Below are positions 9,138-17,358 of a DNA stretch of 64,000 nt, in pieces. This DNA comes from Phyllobacterium sp. OV277 (GTDB taxonomy: Bacteria; Pseudomonadota; Alphaproteobacteria; Rhizobiales; Rhizobiaceae): positions 1-64,000 of the forward strand of contig NZ_FNIY01000011.1 in the NCBI RefSeq assembly GCF_900104355.1. The letters are read 5' to 3'. The position numbers were made by a program, and so were the translations under genes. The notes under the pieces are model-generated. The model did no database searches, had not been told where the DNA came from, and was given only the letters and a program-made list of their open reading frames with translations. Numbering within the stretch: the stretch's first letter is position 1; each line of letters opens with the position of its first letter.

Positions 9138-9763
9138 TCCAGAACACGCCGCCATTGGTGTTTGTCGTTGATGACGATGCTTCCTTGCGCGAGGCATTGG
9201 GCAGCCTTTTCAGATCAGTCGGTATGCAGGTCGAGCTGTTTGGCTCGCCGTCAGAATTTCTGGAACGCGGTCCCGTAGCGGCAGGCGAAAGTTGTCTTGT
9301 ACTGGACATCCGCCTCCCCGGCGTAAGCGGGCTGGATTTCCAGAACCAGCTTGCGAAACTTGGCAATAATATTCCAATTATTTTCATGACCGGTCATGGC
9401 GATATTCCGATGTCCGTACGCGCGATGAAAGCGGGAGCACTCGATTTTCTTATCAAGCCATTCCGTGATCAGGATATGCTCGATGCCGTCTCGAACGCTC
9501 TCGCGCTTGATCGGGAGCGCCGCGCGACGGATGGCGAACTTTCCAATCTGAAGTCACGGTATGAGAGCCTGACGGCGCGCGAACGGGATGTTATTGCCTT
9601 GGTAACCACCGGGTTGATGAACAAGCAAGTTGCCGGAAAACTGGGCGTAAGCGAGATTACCGTAAAGATCCATCGCGGCCACCTGATGGAAAAAATGGGC
9701 GTCAGAACGCTTGCTGAACTGGTCAAGATTTACGAGGCGCTCCGGCCTGTTCTGGGCAAATAA
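9134..9763 (+). CDS. FixJ/LuxR-family response regulator
   Basis: 209 residues. Receiver domain 1-120 with acidic pocket DDD 13-15, D58 (LVLDIRLPG), MTGHGD and K109-region IKPF, all typical of the FixJ/NodW group. LuxR-type HTH ~140-200 (LTARERDVIALVTTGLMNKQVAGKLGVSEITVKIHR, seen as separate motifs). ATGA overlap with the preceding kinase gene indicates coupling. It should be the transcriptional output of the kinase. Its targets may include the single-domain regulator and hydrolase downstream, by position only. Confidence 0.92.
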   Translation: MIQNTPPLVFVVDDDASLREALGSLFRSVGMQVELFGSPSEFLERGPVAAGESCLVLDIRLPGVSGLDFQNQLAKLGNNIPIIFMTGHGDIPMSVRAMKAGALDFLIKPFRDQDMLDAVSNALALDRERRATDGELSNLKSRYESLTARERDVIALVTTGLMNKQVAGKLGVSEITVKIHRGHLMEKMGVRTLAELVKIYEALRPVLGK

Positions 9764-9862
9764 AGCCGCGACCTAAACCTCTGTATGATATGATTCGGCG
9801 TCTGAAAAGCGCATCTTCGGCGTGCGTGAGCTGCATTGCGCATCCCATCAAAAGGACGGGCC

Positions 9863-10231
9863 GTGTCTGAAGTAAAATCCATAGCCATTATAGACGATGA
9901 CGCGTCGGTGCTGGATGCTACCGAGAATCTGGTGCGCTCCTATGGTTTCAAAGTCAGCAAGTTTACTTCTGCTGAATCCTACCTTGCTTCCGTCGGAGAC
10001 ATCGAAATCGATTGCCTCATAACCGACGTACAAATGGACGGGATCAGTGGCGTCGAGCTGTCGCAAATCCTGTGGGAGAGCGGGGTCAAAACGCCGATAA
10101 TCTTTATCACCGCGTTTCCCGATGAACGGATACGCAACCGTGTCATGGCGGCGGGTGCCATTGGCTTTCTGGGCAAGCCATTCGAAAGCAAATCCCTGAT
10201 TGATTGCATCGAGCGTGCGCTGACCAACTGA
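9863..10231 (+). CDS. Stand-alone receiver-domain response regulator
   Basis: 122 residues from the GTG at 9863, chosen because AAAAGGACG lies about 7 nt upstream. It consists only of a receiver domain: acidic pocket DDD 11-13, phospho-acceptor D55 (CLITDVQMDG), T83-region ITAF and K105-region GKPF. There is no output domain. Single-domain FixJ-like receivers of this type act as phosphate sinks or phosphorelay intermediates, or inhibit the cognate kinase (as FixT or FixK-side proteins do in rhizobia). Placed 99 nt after the FixJ-like gene in the same direction, it is probably part of that signalling module. Confidence 0.85.
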   Translation: MSEVKSIAIIDDDASVLDATENLVRSYGFKVSKFTSAESYLASVGDIEIDCLITDVQMDGISGVELSQILWESGVKTPIIFITAFPDERIRNRVMAAGAIGFLGKPFESKSLIDCIERALTN

Positions 10232-10361
10232 GCGCTGCCCACGCGCTTGGTCTTTCCGATATCTGTATGATCCGACCAACACCTAAGTATGATTACCTAG
10301 ACGAACCGCCGGATGTAACAATTGGTGAGTACACCCCGTACCTATCGACAGGAGACGCATC

Positions 10362-11126
10362 GTGACGTTTAGCAAAATCCTCGCTCCAGCCCTGGTTGCT
10401 GGCTTTCTTTCTATCGGTGTTTCCAGTGCCGCATTCAGCGCGCCACTGAAATGCGTCGTTCTCGTGCACGGTGCGTTTGTCGATGGATCAGGCTGGAAGC
10501 CCGTGTATGATATTCTCAACAAAAAGGGCTACAATGTCAGCGTTGTCCAGCAACCTCTCACTTCAGTTGCAGATGATGTCGCTGCAACCAAACGCGTGCT
10601 CGACCTTCAGCAAGGTCCGTGCATTCTCGTTGCCCATAGTTATGGCGGGGCCATCATAACCGAAGCTGGAAACGATCCCAAAGTTGCCGGGCTGGTTTAT
10701 GTCGCAGCGCATGCGCTTGATCAAGGCGAAACCGAAGTCGGCAATGGCAAGCTCTTTCCTCCCGCTTACAAGTCTCTCGTGAAAACGCCTGATGGTTTTA
10801 CCTATATTGACCCGGACCATTTTCATGCCGACTTTGCAGCTGATCTTCCGGCCAAGCAGGCGGATTTCGCGGCACACTCCCAGATGTGGACTGCCGCTGC
10901 GGTATTTTCGACACCAGCTACAGACCCCGCATGGAAGCATAAGCCGAGCTGGTACGTGGTGGCAAAGAGTGATCGGATCATCAATCCTGATCTGGAACGC
11001 ATGTACGCCAAGCGTGCTGGCAGCCACACAATCGAAATAGCAGGTGCAAGCCACTCGGTTTATGAAACCCACCCTAAGGAAGTCGCAGCCTTGATCGAAC
11101 AGGCTGCACAACAGTCGGTAAAATAG
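10362..11126 (+). CDS. Exported alpha/beta-hydrolase
   Basis: 254 residues from GTG at 10362 with AGGAGA 8 nt upstream. Residues 1-27 are a Sec signal peptide (cleavage near AFSA-PL). The mature protein is a compact alpha/beta-hydrolase: oxyanion HG at 36-37, nucleophile S93 in AHSYGG, acid in VVAKSDRIINP, and catalytic His in GASHSVYETHP. This resembles the plant salicylate/hydroxynitrile-lyase-like esterase group widely found in bacteria. It would hydrolyse a small ester in the periplasm. Position right after the kinase/regulator set, 130 nt away, suggests it could be an output gene. Substrate unknown. Confidence 0.85.
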   Translation: MTFSKILAPALVAGFLSIGVSSAAFSAPLKCVVLVHGAFVDGSGWKPVYDILNKKGYNVSVVQQPLTSVADDVAATKRVLDLQQGPCILVAHSYGGAIITEAGNDPKVAGLVYVAAHALDQGETEVGNGKLFPPAYKSLVKTPDGFTYIDPDHFHADFAADLPAKQADFAAHSQMWTAAAVFSTPATDPAWKHKPSWYVVAKSDRIINPDLERMYAKRAGSHTIEIAGASHSVYETHPKEVAALIEQAAQQSVK

Positions 11127-11310
11127 GTCGAGCCCCAAGGCAATGTACACCCCGCCACTGGCGAACGCCGGGGACGAGGTGAACTATTGGTCTACGGCAT
11201 TCTCGTTGAACTTGATCTCCAAGAACCCTTGAACTTTGCATCTTGAAACCAGCGTAAAGCGTTTCTAGGGTTTGCGCAAAATGAACCTTTGGATACGAAG
11301 GAAGCAGGCG

Positions 11311-12249
11311 ATGTTGACCCGTCGAATGATATTGGCTGCAATCGGCATGACCGCCCTCCCCACCAGACTTTTTGCCAGCACTGCTGATACCGTGCTTCCA
11401 CTTTGGCCAGCGATACCGCCTGGTGGCGGTGGCCCAGCGGGTCCTGCCAGTGAAAGTGCCAAGGGCGCTCTCAGCAACATCGCTGCACCGTCGATAGAAG
11501 TGTTCCAACCCGCAAAGCCGAATGGCGTTGCGGTGCTCGTTGCAGCAGGCGGCGGTTACAAGCGGATTGAAATGAAAAAGGAAGCCCTTCCCGCAGCGAA
11601 GTGGCTGACAGACAGGGGTTTCACGGCTTTTGTCCTCACCTACCGGTTGCCGGGAGAAGGTTGGAGGGATGGGCCACTTGCGCCATTACAGGACGCGCAA
11701 CGCGCATTGCGGCTGATCCGTCAGAATGCCAGTCGTTTCCAGATCGATCCGGAACGTATTGGCATACTCGGATTTTCCGCCGGTGGCCATCTGCTCGGAC
11801 TGGCTTCCACGCGTTCAGCCTTCTCGTCCTATAATGCTGTCGATATGACAGACAGCCTTTCAGCACGGCCGATATTTGCAGGCCTGATCTATCCGATTAT
11901 CACGCTGGAGGCACCTTACGATCATACGTCCACCCGCCGTATTCTAATCGGCAAACATCCAAGTCCTGCGGAAAGCGCGGAATGGTCGGTTCAAACCCAT
12001 GTCCGCAGCCAATGTCCACCCATGTTTCTGGTTCAAGCGAAGGATGATCCCATTTCCGACCCGGCAAACACCCGCATCATGGCGGACGCCTGCAAACAAG
12101 CCGATATTCCAGTTGAACTTCATCAACTGGCAAGCGGAGGGCATGGCTTCGGAATGGGGGAAATAGGGACGCCAACCGGCGTGTGGCCGGATTATTTCGC
12201 CACCTGGCTTGCAAAGGTCGATGTTTCAGCGGCGCAACAACACCGCTGA
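11311..12249 (+). CDS. BD-FAE/acetyl-esterase-type alpha/beta-hydrolase, exported
   Basis: 312 residues from the ATG at 11311 (GGAAGCAGG upstream); an open frame from 11272 is less likely because it would put a charged leader before the signal. Residues 1-23 look like a signal peptide that starts LTRRM, a weak Tat-like twin Arg. An SGNH fold is not seen; instead there is VLVAAGGGYKR (oxyanion loop), YRLPGEGW and nucleophile S156 in GILGFSAGGH, with Asp in AKDDPISDPANT and His in SGGHGFGMG, the esterase/lipase group that deacetylates polysaccharides or small esters. It ends 18 nt before the convergent molybdoenzyme gene. Not obviously co-transcribed with the upstream hydrolase (185-nt gap). 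Confidence 0.83.
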   Translation: MLTRRMILAAIGMTALPTRLFASTADTVLPLWPAIPPGGGGPAGPASESAKGALSNIAAPSIEVFQPAKPNGVAVLVAAGGGYKRIEMKKEALPAAKWLTDRGFTAFVLTYRLPGEGWRDGPLAPLQDAQRALRLIRQNASRFQIDPERIGILGFSAGGHLLGLASTRSAFSSYNAVDMTDSLSARPIFAGLIYPIITLEAPYDHTSTRRILIGKHPSPAESAEWSVQTHVRSQCPPMFLVQAKDDPISDPANTRIMADACKQADIPVELHQLASGGHGFGMGEIGTPTGVWPDYFATWLAKVDVSAAQQHR

Positions 12250-12267
12250 AACCATTGACGCTCAGTT

Positions 12268-14568
12268 TCAGGCGGCGCGCGTGATGCGTATCGGGACCGA
12301 CTTGAACGACGGTGTTCCCGATCGCTTGTCATAATGCGACAAGGCGACCAGCGTGTTCATCTCCGGATAATAACCAGCAGCGGAACCGCGCGGAATATTG
12401 TACATCACGGCTGTCACACGCTTGACGCGGCGTGGCCGGTCATCGGGTTCGCCAGGATTTCGGGCCGCTTCGATATCGATCATATCGCCATCCGATAATC
12501 CTCGGTCGGCCAGATCATCTGCGTTCAGAAAGATCACGTCGCGCCGCCCGAAAACACCGCGATAGCGGTCATCCATGCCATAGATCGTCGTGTTGTACTG
12601 GTCATGACTGCGGATGGTTGTGAGCGTCAGCACATTGGGTTCCAGAATGCGCGGGTCTTCATTCAGCCCATTGACCACCAGAAAACATGCCTTCTGGTTT
12701 GGCGTTTTCCACTCGCGATGCGATGCGGGGACACTCAGGCGAAAGCCACCCGGCTCTTTGATGCGCGCGTTGAAATCCTTGAAATCGGGAAAAACAACTT
12801 CGATCTTGTCGCGGATACGGCTGTAGTCTGCGATCATGGCGTCCCATTCGATACCGTAACGATCACCCAAAGTCGCTTTGGCCATCCCTGCAATCACGGC
12901 TGGTTCGGAGCGAATATCACCACTTGGCGGGTTAAGAAAACCGCGCGAGGCATGCACCATCGACATGGAGTCTTCCACCGTAACCGATTGCCTGCCGGTT
13001 TCCTGCATATCGGCATCGGTACGGCCGAGAACTGGTAAGACGATAGAGGTCTTGGCCGTCAGCAGATGTGAACGGTTGAACTTGGTCGTCATATGCACGG
13101 CAAAGTCGAGCTTGCGCATTCCGGCAAAAGTGGCATCAGGGTCCGACATGGCAACAGCCAGATTTCCGCCGAGGCAGACCAGCGCCTTGGACCGGCCATC
13201 AATAATTGCCTCAATGGCTTCGATGGCATTGTGGCCCCTATCGGCGGAGGGCTTGAAGCCGAAAGCCCGTTCCATGCCGTCAATCAAAGCGGCGTTGGGA
13301 ATTTCGGTGATGCCAACCGTGCGGTCGCCCTGAACGTTGGAATGGCCGCGCAAAGGACAGATACCGGCGCCTTCCCGTCCGATATTACCGCGCAGCATCA
13401 GAAAGTTGGCAATCTGCTGGACGTTTGCGGTCCCGTTCCTGTGTTGGGTGATGCCCATGCCATAGCAGAGAATGACATTCTTCGATTTGGCATAGACATC
13501 GCCGGCGCTCTCGATAGCAGCACGGGTAAGGCCGGACATGAGTTCAATATCATCCCAGCTGGTCGCCTCGATATCATCCCTCAAAGCCTCAATGCCGTCC
13601 GTATGCTCAACGATGAAATCGCGATCAAGTACTCCGTTTCCGCCGCGTTCCAGATCAAGCCTGTCGAGCTCGAACACACGCTTCATCATGCCTTTGAGCA
13701 CCGCGACATCGCCGCCGATACGAACCTGATGATAGGCCGAAGCAATATCCGTTGAGCCGAGCGTGACCATTTCTACGGGACTTTGCGGCGAAGCAAAGCG
13801 TTCAAGCGCGCGTTCTTTCAACGGATTGAAAACGATAATGGGAGCACCGCGCTTTGCTGCTTCGCGCAATGTTGTCATCATGCGGGGATGGTTCGTGCCG
13901 GGATTATGCCCAAAGCTGAAAATGGCATCGGCATGGTCAAAATCTTCCAGCGTCACCGTCCCCTTGCCGACCCCGATTGAATGCGGCAGACCGACACTTG
14001 TCGCTTCATGGCACATATTCGAACAATCGGGAAAATTGTTGGTTCCGTAGGCTCTGACAAACAATTGATACAGGAACGCAGCCTCGTTCGAAGCTCGCCC
14101 CGATGTGTAGAATTCGGCCATATTCGGATCAGGCAATGCATTCAATGCCGCGCCGATAGTCTCGAAAGCTCTCTCCCATCCAATGGGAATATAAGTGTCC
14201 GTTGCCGCATCATAAATCAGCGGATCGGTCAGGCGGCCCTGATCTTCGAGGTCGTGATCCGACCAATCCCATAGCTCCGTAACAGTGTGCGATGCAAAGA
14301 AGGAGGGCCCGACACGTTTGGCTGTCGACTCCCACGTTACAGCCTTTGCGCCATTTTCGCAGAATTCGAAAGAAGAGGTATGTTTCGGGTCGGGCCACGC
14401 GCAGCCCGGACAATCGAAACCATCGGGTTGGTTGGCCTTGAGCAAGGTTGCCGTGCCTTGGGCGACAATCTGCTGCTGGGCGAGACTTTCCGCAACCGCT
14501 TTCAACGCCCCCCAGCCACCCGCCGGTGCATTATAGCGCTCAATACCTTCGGGTCTCTTTTTGGCCAT
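12268..14568 (-). CDS. FdhF/YdeP-family molybdopterin oxidoreductase
   Basis: 766 residues, the usual length for YdeP-like enzymes. The N-terminal CPGC (C53, C56) and C70 are cysteines expected near an Fe-S site, but the canonical CxxCxxxC spacing of formate dehydrogenases is not evident. DCSNMCHEAT places C186-H187 at the position of the Mo-binding SeCys/Cys-His of formate dehydrogenase H. Further MGD-binding signatures: FGHNPGTNHPRM, GMGITQHRNGTANVQQIANFLMLRGNIG in parts, and C-terminal LTTIRSHDQYNTTIYGMDDRYRG. E. coli YdeP is linked to acid resistance; the true reaction is uncertain. Second gene after a formate/nitrite channel (21-nt gap), so formate-linked chemistry is plausible. No fdhD lies nearby. 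Confidence 0.9.
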   Translation of the reverse strand: MAKKRPEGIERYNAPAGGWGALKAVAESLAQQQIVAQGTATLLKANQPDGFDCPGCAWPDPKHTSSFEFCENGAKAVTWESTAKRVGPSFFASHTVTELWDWSDHDLEDQGRLTDPLIYDAATDTYIPIGWERAFETIGAALNALPDPNMAEFYTSGRASNEAAFLYQLFVRAYGTNNFPDCSNMCHEATSVGLPHSIGVGKGTVTLEDFDHADAIFSFGHNPGTNHPRMMTTLREAAKRGAPIIVFNPLKERALERFASPQSPVEMVTLGSTDIASAYHQVRIGGDVAVLKGMMKRVFELDRLDLERGGNGVLDRDFIVEHTDGIEALRDDIEATSWDDIELMSGLTRAAIESAGDVYAKSKNVILCYGMGITQHRNGTANVQQIANFLMLRGNIGREGAGICPLRGHSNVQGDRTVGITEIPNAALIDGMERAFGFKPSADRGHNAIEAIEAIIDGRSKALVCLGGNLAVAMSDPDATFAGMRKLDFAVHMTTKFNRSHLLTAKTSIVLPVLGRTDADMQETGRQSVTVEDSMSMVHASRGFLNPPSGDIRSEPAVIAGMAKATLGDRYGIEWDAMIADYSRIRDKIEVVFPDFKDFNARIKEPGGFRLSVPASHREWKTPNQKACFLVVNGLNEDPRILEPNVLTLTTIRSHDQYNTTIYGMDDRYRGVFGRRDVIFLNADDLADRGLSDGDMIDIEAARNPGEPDDRPRRVKRVTAVMYNIPRGSAAGYYPEMNTLVALSHYDKRSGTPSFKSVPIRITRAA

Positions 14569-14589
14569 TTCAAACTCCTCGGAACTTAA

Positions 14590-15441
14590 TCAACGATTGG
14601 CAGATATGTTGGGTTTCGTTGTAGCAGATAATAGAGCTTTTGAGTGCTGTGTGTCGTCTGACGATGTTGCATTTTGCCGAGACGCGGAGGTCTGCACCCA
14701 ATATCCCAGAGCGATCATCACCGCGCCACCGCACAGATTTCCCAATGTCACGAAAGCAAGATTGTAGAAAGCGCCACCTACGGTAATGTTTACGGGATGC
14801 GTGCTTAAAAGTGCCAATGAAAAAGCGAACATATTGGCCACGCAATGTTCAAAGCCCGCAGCGACAAAGATCATGATCGGCCAGAAAATAAGGATGGCTT
14901 TGGCCGCGTCATTCTGCGTGCGATAGGTCATCCAGATGGCGAGGCAGACAAGCCAGTTACAGATCAGCCCGCGTGCGAACAACTCCGATGCAGGTGCATT
15001 CATTTTGGCGGCAACTGCTGAAATAAATGCTGCGTTTCCATCGCCGAGCAGGACGCCGCCGCCGCCAAGCTTGAAAAGCCACGCAAGCATGAAAGCGCCA
15101 AGCAGATTGCCGAGCCAACAGACCGCCCAAACTCTCAGCGTGTCCATAAAACTTACCTGCCTGCTCAGCAGCGCGAGCGGCATATACATGGCCGTTCCGG
15201 TGAAAAGTTCAGAGCCCGCAAAGATGACGATTGTTAAAGCCGCGGCAAAGACGGCACCCATCACCAGATGTGCCCATGCAGGGTCGGCATGGGCACCGAC
15301 CGTGAACATGATGATGTCACCGAACCCGATATAAGCACCGGCCATGGCCGAGCCCACGATGAATGCGAGCGAATTGTATTTCAATGTGACGGATTTGGAG
15401 TGACCTGCCTCTGCAAGCCTGCTGATGGTGTCTTCGTACAT
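14590..15441 (-). CDS. Formate/nitrite transporter (FNT) family channel
   Basis: 283 residues with six predicted membrane helices and FNT signatures: AMAGAYIGFGDI near 33-44, GSELFTGTAMYM, and CNWLVCLAIWM in the fifth-helix region. FNT proteins form pentameric channels for formate, nitrite or hydrosulfide. Co-directional with, and 21 nt ahead of, the YdeP/FdhF-like gene, so formate is the simplest substrate guess. Start chosen at the first ATG; GGAAACC precedes it. A sharp 18-bp palindrome lies about 110 bp upstream and may be its operator. The Ser/Asn-rich C-terminus is hydrophilic and probably cytoplasmic. Confidence 0.92.
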   Translation of the reverse strand: MYEDTISRLAEAGHSKSVTLKYNSLAFIVGSAMAGAYIGFGDIIMFTVGAHADPAWAHLVMGAVFAAALTIVIFAGSELFTGTAMYMPLALLSRQVSFMDTLRVWAVCWLGNLLGAFMLAWLFKLGGGGVLLGDGNAAFISAVAAKMNAPASELFARGLICNWLVCLAIWMTYRTQNDAAKAILIFWPIMIFVAAGFEHCVANMFAFSLALLSTHPVNITVGGAFYNLAFVTLGNLCGGAVMIALGYWVQTSASRQNATSSDDTQHSKALLSATTKPNISANR

Positions 15442-15549
15442 GATGGTTTCCTTGCGAAATCACAATTCGCGTAAAAAGCGATCGACTTACACAAATCCGA
15501 GCCTATGCCGCGTTGTTCAACCGGGATATCGGATGTTGGTTTCGGCGAC

Positions 15550-15567
15550 CCTATACCTTGGTATAGG
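15550..15567. promoter_or_regulatory. 18-bp palindrome upstream of the FNT/YdeP operon
   Basis: CCTATACC-TT-GGTATAGG: two perfect 8-bp arms around a 2-bp centre, 109-126 bp upstream of the FNT start codon. On the minus strand TTGCAG precedes it, separated from the following base by exactly 19 nt, the stretched spacer used by MerR-family activators (compare the SoxR box). The -10 after it is poor, so the class of regulator is only a guess. Confidence 0.5.
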
Positions 15568-15667
15568 CCTGCAAAATAGACCGGAAATCATGCATGAAAT
15601 TCTGTCGCTCCGGCACAGGTGCACGCGGGCGGACAAATGCCAAAAAGCATTCTCGTATAAAAAGAAA

Positions 15668-15700
15668 TGGGCACCACCGAAACGCATTCGGTGGTGCCCA
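15668..15700 (-). terminator. Intrinsic terminator of the DUF992 gene
   Basis: A perfect 14-bp stem, TGGGCACCACCGAA (15668-15681) and TTCGGTGGTGCCCA (15687-15700), with a 5-nt loop. On the minus strand it ends in a T-rich run (TTTCTTTTT) 23 nt after the stop codon. Confidence 0.9.
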
Positions 15701-15723
15701 TGCAAACAAGCAAAAAGCTTATC

Positions 15724-16245
15724 TTAGTTTGCCGATGCAAGTGTCATCGATGTACCTGTAGCAGCAATGTTCAGGCCGATCTGGCCAGTTACACTGATTG
15801 CCTGCAGGTGAACCGAACCAGCAGTGCCGCCAAACAGAACGTTGGTACCAATGCCAGCGCCGAGTGTGGCTTCAGCTGTCGCACCGCGATAAACGCCGCT
15901 CAAGGAACCCTGATGGTAACCTGCTGTCGGCGCAAATACTGCCCAGACAAGACGGCTGCGTGTTGTGAAGCCAAGATCAACACCGAGCTTCTTGATCGCG
16001 CCGGTGTAGTGATCCGAACGCTCACGGCCGACAGTCGACCGGAAGACACAATCAACTTCCTTGGCCGAGCCAAGAACATAGCCAACGCCGCCATCGATAT
16101 CGCACGTCAGATATCCGATCCGCACACCGTTGCGTGCGTCTTCTTCCTGGTAACGCGTCTGCATATCAGCTGCAGTGGCAGCCGTTACGCCAGCAATTGC
16201 CAAAGCTGTGGTCGCGAGTGCCATAGCAAGTGTCTTCTTCATCAT
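15724..16245 (-). CDS. DUF992 domain-containing exported protein
   Basis: About 173 residues from the ATG-ATG at 16245/16242 after AAGGAGAG; the upstream Met at 16257 lies before the Shine-Dalgarno. Signal peptide (KKTLAMALATTALAIAGVTAATAA). The mature part starts with VRIGYLTCDIDGG and carries the C-x-F pair (VDCVFRS), the Gly-rich GAIKKLGVDLGFT and the ending with repeated short beta strands, as in the alphaproteobacterial DUF992 family. Function unknown; secreted or periplasmic by signal. Single-gene unit with its own strong terminator. Upstream 240 bases hold no other gene that I can support. Confidence 0.88.
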   Translation of the reverse strand: MMKKTLAMALATTALAIAGVTAATAADMQTRYQEEDARNGVRIGYLTCDIDGGVGYVLGSAKEVDCVFRSTVGRERSDHYTGAIKKLGVDLGFTTRSRLVWAVFAPTAGYHQGSLSGVYRGATAEATLGAGIGTNVLFGGTAGSVHLQAISVTGQIGLNIAATGTSMTLASAN

Positions 16246-16486
16246 TCTCTCCTTCAAAATTGTGACCGGTGCACCGCTATCGATCCTCCAGCCAACAAAT
16301 TCAGCACCAGATTACGGACGATATCGCAGAGCGATTTTAATCGACGCAACTGACGCAGCACATGTTGAGGCGTGCCGGAATGCGCAAGTGACAGACGGGT
16401 TACAGTTCGCCTCATAATGGGACATTTTGAAGGCATCACGGAAAATGTTTACACAAAATTAACAGTTTAGCCTTGGCTGTCAGGAG

Positions 16487-16672
16487 TTATTCCTGTGACC
16501 GTTGCGCCTTTGCCACGGCAGGCGCAAAGCTGTGAATATCGTCTGCGGTAACGGATATTTCATTGTCCAACGTCATCCAGACTGGACGAAATTGCAATTT
16601 TAGATTGATCTCTTCGCCACGATTTGCAACGACACAGTTGTATTTTCCGTTCAACCGGTTTTCCCTATACAT
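16487..16672 (-). CDS. Possible small protein, divergent from the GT29-like gene
   Basis: A 61-residue open frame from ATG at 16672. Its translation (MYRENRLNGKYNCV... INLKLQFRPVWMTLDNEI... DDIHSFAPAV) reads like a real protein, with amphipathic beta strands and mixed codon use, rather than a shadow frame; no gene lies on the opposite strand here. No strong Shine-Dalgarno is seen, and no family was recognised. It lies 40 nt from the divergent glycosyltransferase start. The same frame continues open upstream to 16864 over the GT29-like gene, so chance remains possible. Confidence 0.35.
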   Translation of the reverse strand: MYRENRLNGKYNCVVANRGEEINLKLQFRPVWMTLDNEISVTADDIHSFAPAVAKAQRSQE

Positions 16673-16712
16673 TCTGTTTCGGTCCGTTTCGTGGATACCA
16701 AGGCTGCCCTTT

Positions 16713-17327
16713 ATGACGAAGAAAATGTACATTGTCGGTAATGGACCAATAAAAGAGGATTTGTCCGCCGATATCGACGGGTCTGACTTTGTTGTACGCT
16801 TCAACGAACCCAAGAGTTCCATTGGGATGTCCGGCACCAAGACGGACATACTTTTCATGTGCAATGCGGGTAAGCCGATGCAGCGGCGGCTGAACGACCC
16901 GCGCTTTATTGATTCCCCGATCGTCCGCGCGGCCAGCCAGATTGTCTTGGCCTATCATCCATTCATTATCGACCGTTATTTCCCGAAGCCGAATATCCTA
17001 TCGCGCCTGAAAGGTCGCCGTTCTGACTGGACAATGGCAACGATCAGATCATTGGGCGGGGTAGGCAAGACAAACATTGTTCTGCCGGAGCAGTTCTATC
17101 TCGATGGCTGCCGGGAACTTGGACTGCCGGAATCCAAAATGGCCGAGGTTTTCCCAAGCACCGGTTTCTTCGGCATCTATTATATTCTCAACCATCCTGA
17201 TTATGCGGGCTGGGACATATCAGTCTGCGGCTTCAGCTGGCAGGGATGGAAACGTCATGCCTGGGCGAATGAGCAGGAATGGGTAAGGAACAAGGTCGAT
17301 AGAAAATTGTTATCTGTCATCGACTAA
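16713..17327 (+). CDS. GT29 (sialyltransferase)-like glycosyltransferase
   Basis: 204 residues from ATG at 16713; the open frame to 16563 gives an unlikely leader. The N-terminal MYIVGNGPIKEDL...DFVVRFNEP (residues 5-33) resembles sialyl motif L (VGNG, then VxRxN). FPSTGFFGIYYIL (147-159) followed by VCGFSWQGWKRHAW (171-184) resembles motif S and the downstream motif with His. This pattern defines CAZy GT29-like proteins, which transfer sialic acid from CMP-sialic acid in animals; bacterial members are poorly characterised. No signal or membrane segment, so it is probably cytoplasmic or peripheral. Next gene (31 nt later) is another glycosyltransferase, suggesting joint work on a surface glycan. 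No CMP-sialate synthesis genes are nearby. Confidence 0.68.
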   Translation: MTKKMYIVGNGPIKEDLSADIDGSDFVVRFNEPKSSIGMSGTKTDILFMCNAGKPMQRRLNDPRFIDSPIVRAASQIVLAYHPFIIDRYFPKPNILSRLKGRRSDWTMATIRSLGGVGKTNIVLPEQFYLDGCRELGLPESKMAEVFPSTGFFGIYYILNHPDYAGWDISVCGFSWQGWKRHAWANEQEWVRNKVDRKLLSVID

Positions 17328-17358
17328 TAAAAGTGACGTCTCTCGGAAGGAATGCAAC

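Noticed and set aside
12246-12271. CTGAAAC/GTTTCAG repeat at the convergent hydrolase and molybdoenzyme stops
   Set aside because: Seven-base arms that include both stop codons, no T-run; too weak to call a terminator.
15667-16353. 228-codon plus-strand frame opposite the DUF992 gene
   Set aside because: Shadow frame; it also begins inside the terminator hairpin of the DUF992 gene.
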